From Croceimicrobium sp963974215 (GTDB lineage: Bacteria > Bacteroidota > Bacteroidia > Flavobacteriales > Schleiferiaceae): DNA of 64,000 bases. Shown here piece by piece: positions 7,282-16,538 of the stretch. The stretch spans positions 1 through 64,000 of the forward strand of contig CAXBBL010000003.1 in the NCBI GenBank assembly GCA_963974215.1, given 5' to 3'. Below the pieces are notes generated by a model. The model had not been told where the DNA came from and ran no database searches. It saw only the letters and a program-made list of their open reading frames with translations. Each line of letters starts with the position of its first letter. Within the stretch, counting starts at the first letter, position 1. The position numbers and the translations under genes were made by a program.

Positions 7282-7859
7282 AAGGTCTAATAACAACTAA
7301 ATAATAGCATAGGAAGTCTCTTTTCAATCTATCGAAATTATTATTAGTAGGTTTTCTGGCCTCAATTAAGAACGGAACTTGAATTTTATTGGAGTTCTTG
7401 AGCTCAGCGCAAAGCGCTTCGGTTACGAACGCCAAAAATTAAAATGAAAGGCTTAGCGAGTTGGGAAGCGACCTTTGGAGCTCGCCCACCGAGATTGCCT
7501 TTTATGAAGATTTTTGAAGAGAGGAATTGGAGCCTTGACTTTTTTGTTTCGTTTTGGGTCAAGCCAAAATGAAAGGCAAGAAAATTTTGGGATGTTCTAC
7601 TTTATAGAGAAGCATGATTATAAAACGAAAGTAAAGAATGAATCTGGCATGGGCGACTTAAATAAAGCCTTAATTATCTCTTCGGATGCAAGCTTTCTCC
7701 TAGCACACCACCGCTAAGAAAATTTAGCCTTGCACAAAACAACTCTGCTCGGCTTTTACAGTAAAATATTTGATTTAAAGTACTGAAAACAAACGTCATA
7801 ATAATTAGTATCGACCTTAATTAGGATGTGAGTTTTAAGCCTACCTTCGAAAAAAATTC
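7282..7859. other. Intergenic region with a hairpin repeat
   Basis: No real gene is seen. Short open frames on both strands lack domains and look accidental. The region holds the hairpin at 7547-7574 and, at its end, a TACCTTCG hexamer-like -7 element about 20 bp before the next gene. Confidence 0.5.
7547..7574. repeat. Palindromic hairpin repeat
   Basis: TTTCGTTTTGG (7547-7557) pairs with CCAAAATGAAA (7564-7574) across GTCAAG. The 11-bp stem includes one G-U. A T run precedes rather than follows it, so it is not a terminator for the plus strand. 'TTTTGGGTCAAGCCAAAA' strings of this kind are scattered in many flavobacterial genomes. Confidence 0.55.
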
Positions 7860-8462
7860 ATGTCGATTGAGCAGAAAGTGCAGCGGGTAGAAAACCTTTT
7901 CAAAGACTTAGAAAAGGAAAGTGTTCAGTTTGAAAAATCATCGGGTCTTTCCTGTGCAGCAGGTTGCGGAAAATGCTGTACTCACCCCGATATCGAGGCT
8001 TCTCCCTTGGAGTTTTTTCCTTGGGCATTTCACTTGTTTTTACAAGGCGAGGCCGAAAACACCTTGAAATTATTAGCAGAAACTAAAAGCGCAACTTGCT
8101 TTATCTATCAACCCTTAGCTTTTGTGGATAAAGGAAACTGTGCTACTTACAAATACCGTGGTTTGATCTGCCGCTTGTTCGGCTTTTCGGCAAATACCGA
8201 TAAATATGGAAAGTTACGCTTAGCTACTTGCAAGATTATTAAAGAAGGGCAGGCGGAGAAGTATGAAACGATTAATGAATCTATTAATCAGGGTTTAAAA
8301 GTTCCAATATTCACCGAGTATTATATGCGCTTGGCTCAAATTGACTTCCGTTTAGGCAATAGAATAATGCCGGTTAACCAGGCTTTAAAGCTGGCCTTGG
8401 AAGAAGTTTTACGCTATTACGAGTATCGTAATTCGCCCGATGTAGAAATTGAAGTGGGTTAA
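7860..8462 (+). CDS. YkgJ-family cysteine-cluster protein
   Basis: The 200-residue cytoplasmic protein has the signature cluster CAAGCGKCCTHPDIEASPLE (about residues 31-50), with the CxxC-C arrangement of the YkgJ family (PF03692), and the later conserved CATYKYRGLICRLFGF segment plus ATCK. These cysteines probably bind zinc or an Fe-S cluster; the molecular role of the family is not established. The C-terminal half (LRLATCKIIKEGQAEKY onward) is helical. It lies upstream of the S4-domain protein with 88 bp between and its own promoter in that gap, so it need not share a transcript. Confidence 0.85.
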   Translation: MSIEQKVQRVENLFKDLEKESVQFEKSSGLSCAAGCGKCCTHPDIEASPLEFFPWAFHLFLQGEAENTLKLLAETKSATCFIYQPLAFVDKGNCATYKYRGLICRLFGFSANTDKYGKLRLATCKIIKEGQAEKYETINESINQGLKVPIFTEYYMRLAQIDFRLGNRIMPVNQALKLALEEVLRYYEYRNSPDVEIEVG

Positions 8463-8524
8463 CAGTTTAAAAGACTGGGGATTTTTATTTCTTTAGGAAA
8501 TTCAAACCTCTTTCAGCAGATCAC

Positions 8525-8532
8525 TATCTTTG
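8525..8532 (+). promoter_or_regulatory. -7 promoter element before the S4-domain gene
   Basis: TATCTTTG at 8525-8532 matches TAnnTTTG. A TT-containing -33 region lies near 8501-8503, a weak match. Transcription would start near 8538, which supports ATG 8551 rather than an upstream start inside the promoter. Confidence 0.55.
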
Positions 8533-8550
8533 CCTCTCAAAAGATTTCCT

Positions 8551-8772
8551 ATGAAAAGCCAAGTATTTACAATGACCGAAGACAGCGAATATATTCCGCT
8601 GGATAAGCTTTTAAAACTTTGTCGCTTGGCTAACTCGGGTGGTGAAGCCCATGCCTTTATTGTGCAGGGCGCCGTGCGTGTGAATGGGGAAATTGAAATG
8701 CAAAAGCGTAAAAAAATCCGCGTAGGGGACAAAGTAGAATTCAACGGCGAGAAAATAGAGGTGCAGGCATGA
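8551..8772 (+). CDS. S4-domain RNA-binding protein (YbcJ/YaaA-like)
   Basis: The 73-residue protein is essentially one S4 domain: PLDKLLKLCRLANSGGEAHA, then FIVQGAVRVNGEIEMQKRKK and IRVGDKVEFNGEKIEV. This is the short YbcJ/YaaA type that binds RNA and is thought to act in ribosome or RNA maintenance. The ATG at 8551 gives the conserved length; upstream in-frame starts fall within the promoter element. Its stop overlaps the start of ywbE (ATGA), indicating translational coupling with a gene that is now broken. Confidence 0.88.
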   Translation: MKSQVFTMTEDSEYIPLDKLLKLCRLANSGGEAHAFIVQGAVRVNGEIEMQKRKKIRVGDKVEFNGEKIEVQA

Positions 8773-9227
8773 GCGGAACGCTAAGAAAAAATATTTCTAT
8801 AGGGGCAGAAGTAGCGATAGTGCTGAAGGAAGATCAGCGCTCGGGTAGTTTAACCGAAGGCATTGTGTCTCGCATCTTAACTAACGTGAATTCGACGTAA
8901 AATCAGGCCTCAGACCCCTTGTGAATAGTGGAATTCAAGCCTATGCAGTGAAGCAATAGCGGGCTATTGCAAAGTGCAGAGGCGCGGAAAGCCGCTTTTT
9001 AAAAGGGGCATAAATGGATTTTCCAATAAAAATGGAAATACTTCATCTAGTTCATTTGATGTAGCTCGCTACAGTGTCACGATTTAGACTTGTCTTTTCT
9101 TTTTATTGAAAATCTGAGGCTATGATTTATAGTTGAACTCACGTTAACTAAATCTCCCCAACATCCGCATGGCATTAAAGTGCAGCTGGAAGACGGACAG
9201 GTAGGTAGGGTGAAGGAGATTCTGTGA
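8769..9227 (+). pseudogene. ywbE: ywbE, interrupted by a MITE-like element
   Basis: The first part (8769-8900) reads MSGTLRKNISIGAEVAIVLK, then EDQRSGSLTEGIVSRILT, and then runs into element sequence and a stop. The missing end is found at 9144-9227: KSPQHPHGIKVQLEDGQVGR, then VKEIL and TGA. Joining them across the duplicated TTAACTAA gives an intact protein of about 63 residues matching the YwbE family, whose members carry 'HPHGIKV.LE.G.VGRV.EI'. The function of YwbE is unknown. The gene is coupled to the S4 gene by ATGA. The present product would be a 43-residue truncated peptide, so the gene is probably inactive. Neither half shows further decay, suggesting recent disruption. Confidence 0.9.
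8885..9143 (+). mobile_element. 259-bp MITE-like element, copy A (inserted in ywbE)
   Basis: The ends are CGTGAATTCGAC (8885-8896) and its near inverse GTTGAACTCACG (9132-9143). Perfect 8-bp direct repeats TTAACTAA flank the element (8877-8884 and 9144-9151). There is no coding capacity. Inside lie an AGGCCTCAGA subterminal motif on both sides and a strong hairpin GCAATAGC-GG-GCTATTGC (about 8963-8980). The same architecture recurs at 28756, 31726, 40473 and 61081. Mobilisation by a transposase elsewhere in the genome is inferred. Confidence 0.88.
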
Positions 9228-9995
9228 TTGATTCTCGAATTTAGGTTTAAGCCGCGCTTATCCAAATGAGAAAGACTGCAAAGCAGGGGTGCCTTGCGGC
9301 AGATGCGTATTAAAATTGATTTGTCAGAATCCCAGCTTCGCACTAAATCTGAAAGAGTTCCCTCAACTCCCTTCTTTTTATTCGTAGGCCTTCCTTGTCT
9401 TTTTCCCATCCGCCTTAAGCAGAGCCAGTGCCTAGTTGAAGCCTGTACTAATGCACCGTTCTTCCTTTGCTTGCGCAAGATGGCTTTTAACATAGTTTTC
9501 GATCCAAGAACAATTTTCTAAAATCGCATAAATGGGCTGTACAAAGTGCGGTGGCTAATGAGGAGAGGCGAAATAGTTTTTAGCATAGCTTAAAGCTAAG
9601 GTTCTCGATTTAAAGATTAAGACTGTCGAAAAGAATTGATGAGTTTTAAAAAGTGAGCTCAAAAAGGTTTTAGGTGTTAGGAAGTGTGAGGCGAAGTAAC
9701 CTCTAAGTTAAGAGTGACTTAGTTTCATTTTCCATCGATCTGTCTATCAGCATGGCTTAATGTTTTATAGCTTCATTTTTAACTAGCTTAAAACATTGAT
9801 ATTATACTAGATAGTTAAATTAGTTTGACATTAATAGAGAGCCCTTAATTTAACATTAGACAGTGTAAATTAACAAAGGACTAACATTTTTAACATAGCT
9901 CTAAACTTTAATTAATGCTATAATGAACTAAAGATAAAGGCGAGTCCTGCCCATTCCATTCGTCCTGAAATAGTTTTACGCCCAAATCTAACTCT
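9228..9995. other. Long intergenic region, no gene recognised
   Basis: Open frames here (for example one on the minus strand across 9077-9493) overlap the ywbE tail and the element and have no recognisable domain. The sequence becomes AT-rich towards 9780-9960, as expected for the promoter region of the large downstream gene, but no clear TAnnTTTG element was found. Confidence 0.5.
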
Positions 9996-12900
9996 ATGAA
10001 AATGAGGCAAAAATTAAACTATTGGGTCTTACTAGTTTTACTGGTAGGCACAAATGCATTTTTAAATGCACAGGTCTATACCGCAGACTTTAGCACGGTA
10101 GGAGGCTTTAATCACTCAACCTCCAACCCGCCTGCTGCTGGTCCTGCAACATTTGATGGTGGAAATTACACAATTGGTTACACATCTACACCATCCACAG
10201 ATGGTAGTGGAAACTTTTTTGAATCTGATGGTACCGTTTTAGGTTCATTGGATTTTGGAGGTGCAGCCTATTTTGAAACAGACCCTATTGATATCTCCCT
10301 ACTTTCCGATTTTACTATTTCTGCAGTAGCAGCAACGGTAGGTGGTTCGGTTTTCAATGGTTCCAACGAATATTTTCAATGGTCCTATATTATAGATGGA
10401 GGAACCCCCGTAACCGGTCCTTCTATAAAAGCTGATGGTTCTTTAAATACTCCCTCTTGGGTTAATATCCCCACTGCAGGCGGTAGTTCATTGGTTGTAA
10501 GATTCGATTTTGATGTGAATGGATCTGGTGATGGTTTCAATGTGACTTCGGTAGAAGTGAGCGGCACTAGTGCTTCTGGAACCGCCGTGCCTGCTTCTTT
10601 TGCTGCTACAAGTACTTCGGCCACTCAAATTAATTTAAGCGCAACCGCTAATGCCAGTAGTAATGATGTTGTAGTCATATATAATACTACCAATAGCTTT
10701 GGAACCCCAACTGGAACCTACACTCAAAACGATCCAGTGACGGGCGGCGGTACTGTTTGGTATGTAGGGGCAGCAAATAGTCTCCCTAATCATACGGGCT
10801 TAAATGCCAATACACAGTATTTCTATCAAGCCTTTTCAGTGGATGGTACCTCTTATTCAGCCGCTCTTTCGGCAGATGCCACTACTTTACAAAATGAGGC
10901 TTCCAACCACGTTAGCGGTTTTACGGCTACGGCCAATGGTTCCTTTCAAATCGACCTTAGTTGGTCTGATAACGATGGAGCGGTTGCGGCCGATAATTTT
11001 CTTATCCTCGCTAAAACAGGCGCGGGTACCTTTGCCAGCATCGCTGACGGTTCGGCCGTTGCTGATGATAGCGATTGGAGTGATAATAATTTTGCCATTA
11101 ATGTGGCGCATGGTACCGAAAGTGCCGCTATTACCGGTCTTAGCGCTAGTACTAGCTACGACTTTGTCATTTATCCTTATACGAATAGTGGTGCGAATAT
11201 CGACTTCCTAACAAGCGGCACGGTGCCCAGTGCTACTACAACCACCACCGCTATAGTTGCTCAAGGTCTACCTTATACTTTTAATCTAAGTGCTTCTGAC
11301 CCATTTACTAATGGCTGGAACGAAGAAAGTGTAGGTGGTTCAGAGACTTGGTCTTACATTGCTTCCACTGGTGCGCAGATGAATGCTTTTAACGGCGGAT
11401 GTCAAACCAACGAAGACTGGCTAATTAGCCCAGCTTTAGATTTAAGTGCAACTACTAGTGAGTTATTAAGCTTCACCACTAGTGAGAGCTTTAGCGGAAC
11501 AGACCTCGAGGTCTTATATTCCACAGATTATCTAGGAACAGGTGATCCTAATGTAGCGAACTGGACTAATATTACAACTATTACCTCGGGTAACGCTGGA
11601 ACAACCAGTAACAATACGGGTCTTAATAGCCTTAACAATGCTTCTGTTTACGTCGCCTTTAAATACACTTTTGCTTCTGGTTCTTGCTCTCAATGGACAG
11701 TATCCGATTTTAGTGTAATCGAAGGAAGCGGCAGTGCCGAATCAGATATCGCCACTGTGGGTATTACTTACGCAAGTAACATTGCCTATGGAACCTATAG
11801 TGCAGCCAATACTTTAACAAACGCTAATGCCATTAAAATTGCGGAGTTTCAAATTAGAGATGGTGGTGCGGATAATACGGATAGCGATACGCGTTCTACG
11901 ATTCTTACGGACCTTAGTTTTACTATCGCTGGTGCCGATAATATCGCCGCTCTTGCCATCTTCGAAGGTGATGGAACAAGCAATTCTAATATTAGTGAAC
12001 AAACCACTGTTTCAAGTTCAACGGCGTTTAGCGGTTTAAACCTTAGTGCGGCAGACGAAGGAACTTTAAACTTTAGTGTGTATGCCACTTTTAATTCGAC
12101 CGTGACGGATAATGACAGAATTCAATTAACCATTTCCTCTGCAAGCGGTGATATTACGGGTTCATTATTCGCGGCAACTGATGCCGGAGCCGCCACGACT
12201 TCTACCTCAGGAGCTGAAAATCAATTACTGGTAAGTGCTTCTCAATTTGCCTACGCTCAACAACCGAGCAATGTTGCTGTAAATGTCGTTATGACCCCTG
12301 ATGTTTTAGTAGAAGCCGTTGACGCAAATGGCAGCAGAGATCTTGATTATACTGGAACAGTTTCCTTAAGTACCACCGGTAGCTTTGATGGATCTGCTAC
12401 TACTAGTATAGCCGCAACTGCTGGCCTAGCCACCTTTAACAATTTAATTTTCTCTGCCACCGGTACTATTACCATTACGGCAAATGATGGCTCATTTAAT
12501 CTCGCGAGTAACAGCTTCGATGTTTTAGCTGCTTCTGCTGGTTTAGCCGTTTTTGTAAATGAAATGTCTCAGGGTTCTGGTGGATCAAAGGAATGGATGG
12601 AAATCGTGGTTACCCAAGATGGGACCGACTTGAGAGGTTGGGATATTGGCGATAACGATGATGGAAGCTATACTGAGTTTGTTGAATTTGCCAATCACAG
12701 TGATTGGTCCAACCTAAGTGCGGGAACTGTTATTGCTATTTACAATGGTGGTGATGTTGATGGAATCATCGTTCCTGATTCAGACTTTAGCGATTATCAA
12801 GTAACTATTGCCTCCAATAATGCGACTTACTTTACTGGTTCTTGGGGATCATTTGGTAATAGTGACGGTGACGATTTAGCGGCCATACGTGATAACAACA

Positions 12901-15662
12901 ACGTTATCGTGCACGATATGGCTGTAACCCATCCAAGCTCTACCATTAGTGGTCCGGGTTCAAATCAGGTTACTTTTTACACAGGGAACTCTAGTTTAAA
13001 TTCTGCATTGAATACTCCATCTAATTGGACAACTGCAGCATCCTCAACCGGTACACCTGGTGCTCCAAATGGTAGCGCGAATACTACTTGGATTCAAGGT
13101 TTACGACCTGCCACAGGCGCAACACCTAATCCAAGCGGTGTTAGTATTACCACTTTTACCGCCAATAGTTTTGATATTCAGTGGACAAAACCAACCGGTA
13201 CCTACCAAACAGACTGGGATGGTGTTTTAGTTTTTGTATCTGACGGGCCAAATGGCGTTGACTTAAGCGTTATTGGCGAGGAAGCTTCTAGTTACACGGC
13301 CAACACCATTTATGGAAGCGGTACTCAAACTACGGATGCTGGAGCCAATGAGGACGCTTTTTGTGTGGCCAATCAAACCACTGATTTAGATGGGAATATA
13401 ACGGTAACAGGCTTAACTACGGGTACTACTTATTATGTGTACGCCTATGGTTATAAATTGAATGCAGGTGCTGATGATGATTTCTCCAGTGAGATTTCTG
13501 GCGGAAGCCAAACTCCTATTGTTGCTCCTTCGGCTGGCGATATTGTTATTACTGAAATCATGTACAATAGTTCCAATGCTGGTTCGGATGATGAATGGAT
13601 CGAAATCTATAATGCTTCAGGATCAGCGATAGCAATGGACGGATCTTGGCGCTTATCTTACAATGGAAATAACTTTGACTTCGGAACATTTACATTGAAT
13701 GCTGGATCTTATTATACTATTGCCGTTGGTAGCGGTGGCGACGGAGTATTTAATACAGGTAACACTTTTACACCAGATACGAATACTTTAGGCGTGCTTA
13801 ATACAGCGGTTGCAAACTCAAATAATAGTAATAACCTAACCAATAGTAGCGCCTCTATCGCGATACTATTTGATCCTTCAAATGCCAATATCACCATTGA
13901 TGAAGTAACTTATGATGATGCGGCACCATGGCCCACGGCAGCCGATGGCGATGGTCCTTCTTTAACCTTAGAAAATTTAGCGAGTGATAATTCACTTGGT
14001 GCGAATTGGCGTGCGTCTTTTGGCGATGGTGGTACTCCTGGAGCCGCTGCTGTAACAGAACTCATCTACGAAAGTGGAGCATGGAATATTGCACCTAACT
14101 CTTCTACTGCGGCATTAAATGCAACGGTTAAAACGGGCGAAACGGGAAGTATTTCTGCTGATGGCGCAATCACTAACTTAACGATTGAAGCCAGCGGCAC
14201 TCTTACCATTAGCGCTGGTAGTTCACTAACTGTAAGTGGTGATATAAGCAATGCGGCCAATATGATTATCGAAAGTGAAGCAACTCTCTTACAAACGGCT
14301 AGCGTCGATAATAATAGTGGTGCCGGTTCTTACGCCGTAACACGTTCTTATACAGCTCCCGATCACCTACGTTTTAGCTATTGGTCATCGCCGGTAACTA
14401 ACGCCCAGTTTGAAACGGTTTTTGCTACTACTTTAGCTGCCGATCGTTACCGCTTTGATGCTTCAACGCAAGCTTTTAGTAGCATGCAAACGGGCACCCT
14501 AAGTCCTGGACTGGGTTATATTGCTACTCCTTCAGTTCAAACACCTGCTACCAATACCAATTTTAGCGATAGCCGCACCTTTAACGGTACTGTTAATAAT
14601 GGTGATGTAAGTATCACGGTCACTAATGTAAATGCAGGCGATTTTATCTTATTAGGTAATCCCTACCCAAGCTCTTTAGACTTTGATCTATTTAGCACGG
14701 CCCATACGGATATTACGGGTAGTGTTTACTATTGGGATGCTAGTCCAACCAATAATGGTCAAAGCGATTATGCCAATTGGAACTCGAGTGGAGCGAATGC
14801 CAACGCCAATTCTAATCGTAACAATCCCTCTAAAGATGTACGCGCTATGCAAGGTTTTATGGTACAAGTGGATCCAACTAGTGGAATCTCTAATGGCAAT
14901 GTAAGTTTCACTTTCACCAATGCAATGCGCCAAGCAAGTGGTAATTCCAGCAATGGTTTTTATAAAACTGAAACTCGCGAAAGACTTTGGTTGAGCTTAA
15001 ATAGCGACAGTGCAGCGAATAACATTTTAATTATGTTAGACGATCGTGCAAGCGATGCTTTCGATCGCAATTTCGATGCACCAATCTTCAAAGCGAATCA
15101 GTTTCATTCTTTCTATTCAGAGCTAGCGAATTACGAACTAAGCATCCAAGGTTTAGACTATTTAGAGCCTAATGAGGAGCAGATTATTCCCTTAGGTGTT
15201 GATGCTTGGGTAAATGGTGTATATACGATTGCTATCGACTCTCTTAATAACTGGGATGCTAGTAATAAGATCATTTTAATAGATAGTTTACTGTCACAAG
15301 AAGTAGATTTAAGTGCGAGTAATTACTCCTTCACGGTAAATAATATTGGTGCTATAAAAGGCCGTTTTTACTTAAAAACAGGTATAAATTCCTCTGTAAA
15401 TCTCGACGAAACTAGCTTTGATAAGTTCTTTACTTATCAGGATGCAGCTGGCCAGTTAGTAATTGATGATCAGGCAGCACAACTTGGTTTATCTGCAATG
15501 GTTCTTATCGATCTAAGTGGAAAATCAGTTCAAAGTACAGACTTAGATCCTAGTGCTAAAAAACACGCCGTAAAGCTGCACAATCTTAGTACTGGTGTGT
15601 ACTTGCTACAGCTTACTGATCGCAAAGGTCAAATGCACAATCAGAAAATTTATTTGAAATAA
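9996..15662 (+). CDS. Giant T9SS-secreted protein with lamin-tail and fibronectin-like domains
   Basis: This 1888-residue secreted protein has a signal peptide (about 1-25, ending NAFLNAQ). Domains in order, with rough limits: a beta-sandwich repeat region with fibronectin-III-like units (about 180-420), a 'choice-of-anchor J'-like domain (about 425-575; WSYIASTGAQMNAFNGGCQT, EDWLISPAL), immunoglobulin-like segments (about 580-845), a lamin-tail domain (about 850-1015; VNEMSQGSGGSKEWMEIVV), another fibronectin-like unit, and a second lamin-tail domain (about 1180-1350; IVITEIMYNSSNAGSDDEWI). A cell-surface region and a C-terminal T9SS type A sorting domain (about 1815-1888, GVYLLQLTDRKGQMHNQKIY) follow. 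It should cross the outer membrane by type IX secretion and be attached or released there. The role is unknown; adhesion or matrix function is a guess. A 60-residue peptide gene follows after 17 bp. Confidence 0.88.
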   Translation: MKMRQKLNYWVLLVLLVGTNAFLNAQVYTADFSTVGGFNHSTSNPPAAGPATFDGGNYTIGYTSTPSTDGSGNFFESDGTVLGSLDFGGAAYFETDPIDISLLSDFTISAVAATVGGSVFNGSNEYFQWSYIIDGGTPVTGPSIKADGSLNTPSWVNIPTAGGSSLVVRFDFDVNGSGDGFNVTSVEVSGTSASGTAVPASFAATSTSATQINLSATANASSNDVVVIYNTTNSFGTPTGTYTQNDPVTGGGTVWYVGAANSLPNHTGLNANTQYFYQAFSVDGTSYSAALSADATTLQNEASNHVSGFTATANGSFQIDLSWSDNDGAVAADNFLILAKTGAGTFASIADGSAVADDSDWSDNNFAINVAHGTESAAITGLSASTSYDFVIYPYTNSGANIDFLTSGTVPSATTTTTAIVAQGLPYTFNLSASDPFTNGWNEESVGGSETWSYIASTGAQMNAFNGGCQTNEDWLISPALDLSATTSELLSFTTSESFSGTDLEVLYSTDYLGTGDPNVANWTNITTITSGNAGTTSNNTGLNSLNNASVYVAFKYTFASGSCSQWTVSDFSVIEGSGSAESDIATVGITYASNIAYGTYSAANTLTNANAIKIAEFQIRDGGADNTDSDTRSTILTDLSFTIAGADNIAALAIFEGDGTSNSNISEQTTVSSSTAFSGLNLSAADEGTLNFSVYATFNSTVTDNDRIQLTISSASGDITGSLFAATDAGAATTSTSGAENQLLVSASQFAYAQQPSNVAVNVVMTPDVLVEAVDANGSRDLDYTGTVSLSTTGSFDGSATTSIAATAGLATFNNLIFSATGTITITANDGSFNLASNSFDVLAASAGLAVFVNEMSQGSGGSKEWMEIVVTQDGTDLRGWDIGDNDDGSYTEFVEFANHSDWSNLSAGTVIAIYNGGDVDGIIVPDSDFSDYQVTIASNNATYFTGSWGSFGNSDGDDLAAIRDNNNVIVHDMAVTHPSSTISGPGSNQVTFYTGNSSLNSALNTPSNWTTAASSTGTPGAPNGSANTTWIQGLRPATGATPNPSGVSITTFTANSFDIQWTKPTGTYQTDWDGVLVFVSDGPNGVDLSVIGEEASSYTANTIYGSGTQTTDAGANEDAFCVANQTTDLDGNITVTGLTTGTTYYVYAYGYKLNAGADDDFSSEISGGSQTPIVAPSAGDIVITEIMYNSSNAGSDDEWIEIYNASGSAIAMDGSWRLSYNGNNFDFGTFTLNAGSYYTIAVGSGGDGVFNTGNTFTPDTNTLGVLNTAVANSNNSNNLTNSSASIAILFDPSNANITIDEVTYDDAAPWPTAADGDGPSLTLENLASDNSLGANWRASFGDGGTPGAAAVTELIYESGAWNIAPNSSTAALNATVKTGETGSISADGAITNLTIEASGTLTISAGSSLTVSGDISNAANMIIESEATLLQTASVDNNSGAGSYAVTRSYTAPDHLRFSYWSSPVTNAQFETVFATTLAADRYRFDASTQAFSSMQTGTLSPGLGYIATPSVQTPATNTNFSDSRTFNGTVNNGDVSITVTNVNAGDFILLGNPYPSSLDFDLFSTAHTDITGSVYYWDASPTNNGQSDYANWNSSGANANANSNRNNPSKDVRAMQGFMVQVDPTSGISNGNVSFTFTNAMRQASGNSSNGFYKTETRERLWLSLNSDSAANNILIMLDDRASDAFDRNFDAPIFKANQFHSFYSELANYELSIQGLDYLEPNEEQIIPLGVDAWVNGVYTIAIDSLNNWDASNKIILIDSLLSQEVDLSASNYSFTVNNIGAIKGRFYLKTGINSSVNLDETSFDKFFTYQDAAGQLVIDDQAAQLGLSAMVLIDLSGKSVQSTDLDPSAKKHAVKLHNLSTGVYLLQLTDRKGQMHNQKIYLK

Positions 15663-15679
15663 TTATTAATAGTAAGACG

Positions 15680-15862
15680 ATGAAATTAGCACACAAATTA
15701 TTTATAGTTGCTTTAATGGTTACTGGTTTTAGCGCTTTTGCGCAACCCAAACCTCCTAGTTCAAATAACCCTGCGCCCTTACCCGGCTTGATTTTACTAG
15801 CTGCAGCTGGTGCCGCTTTTGGTGCAAAAAAGGTTTACGATAAAAAAGGATCCGAAGACTAA
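15680..15862 (+). CDS. 60-residue secreted peptide with PID-CTERM-like tail
   Basis: The protein has a signal peptide (MKLAHKLFIVALMVTGFSAFAQ), a Pro/Asn-rich linker (PKPPSSNNPAPLP) and a C-terminal Gly/Ala-rich hydrophobic helix followed by lysines (GLILLAAAGAAFGAKKVYDK). This tripartite layout resembles small Bacteroidota proteins carrying the PID-CTERM protein-sorting domain, and more broadly PEP-CTERM/LPXTG-style sorting tails. No sortase or exosortase is in the window. It is 17 bp downstream of the giant T9SS gene and ahead of a strong terminator, so it is the second gene of that operon. Function is unknown; a membrane-retained companion of the large protein is inference. Its small size makes the coding call depend on the clear signal peptide and context. 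Confidence 0.72.
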   Translation: MKLAHKLFIVALMVTGFSAFAQPKPPSSNNPAPLPGLILLAAAGAAFGAKKVYDKKGSED

Positions 15863-15884
15863 ACTTGTCTTTGTTGTTTGATTG

Positions 15885-15916
15885 GGGCTACCTGTTAATT
15901 CAGGTGGCCCTTTTTT
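15885..15916 (+). terminator. Intrinsic terminator of the giant T9SS operon
   Basis: GGGCTACCTG (15885-15894) pairs with CAGGTGGCCC (15901-15910), including one G-U, around a 6-nt loop. Six T residues follow. Confidence 0.9.
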
Positions 15917-16538
15917 GTTCTCGGTAATCGTATGAAGCTGGTTTCGATCTTTAGGTATTTTATGGCTTTAGTATGATTGAGAATCGTTTAATTATATAAC
16001 CCAACCTCGGGTGATTTACACACTTTTCGGTACAGTGTCACTTTCTGGTACAGTGTCCTTTTGCCAGACTTTCGAAACTCCTAAACCCTAAACCCTAAAC
16101 CCTAAACAGTCTAATCGTAAATGCAAACCTTAACGAAATTCCTCTTTTTCTTCTCGTTACTTTGTCTCCCGCCTCTATGCCTCTCGGTTCTTAACCTTAA
16201 GGAGCCCTTCCTTTTTGCCATCCTTCCCACAAAGCACAGCAAACAACCTTTGCTGCCCTTTGCGTTCTGTGCTTAAAGAACAACTAACTCTTAAGCCCAA
16301 AAAAAATTCCTCTCTGATTGTCTATTGGTCTCTAGTCTACCCCAAAGTCAAAATGTTGCCATCTCGGGGCGTATTGATACAGTACAAATTTTTTTCAGAC
16401 TGGGTCACTATTCAGTCCAATGACATTCACATCCCCACTCCCAACTTTCTAAAGCCTAAACCCCCTAAACGCAACGCAACTCCAAATCCTAAAGAAATTC
16501 CTCTCTTCATCACGTCTCCTTGTTTCACGTCTCCGAGT
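15917..16538. other. Intergenic region with degenerate repeats
   Basis: No gene is credible here. The plus strand is pyrimidine-rich. It contains a direct repeat GGTACAGTGTC (16029-16039 and 16047-16057, 18 bp apart), nearly four copies of CCCTAAA (16081-16107), and AAATTCCTCT three times (16136, 16304, 16495), two of them preceded by CTAAACCC-like strings. The pattern suggests two or three decayed copies of a unit of about 170-190 bp. Confidence 0.55.
16081..16107. repeat. Heptanucleotide tandem repeat (CCCTAAA)n
   Basis: The 27-bp tract is about 3.9 copies of the 7-mer CCCTAAA, identical in unit to the plant-type telomere repeat. It lies between two convergent T9SS genes. A degenerate relative (CCTAAACCCCCTAAA) occurs near 16456. 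Confidence 0.85.

Noticed and set aside
7514..7717. 67-residue open frame on the plus strand
   Set aside because: It runs across the palindromic repeat, has no recognisable domain or start signal, and its composition is unlike neighbouring proteins.
9077..9493. 138-residue open frame on the minus strand
   Set aside because: It overlaps the ywbE tail and the end of a MITE-like element on the opposite strand. Basic, low-quality sequence without a domain; judged chance.
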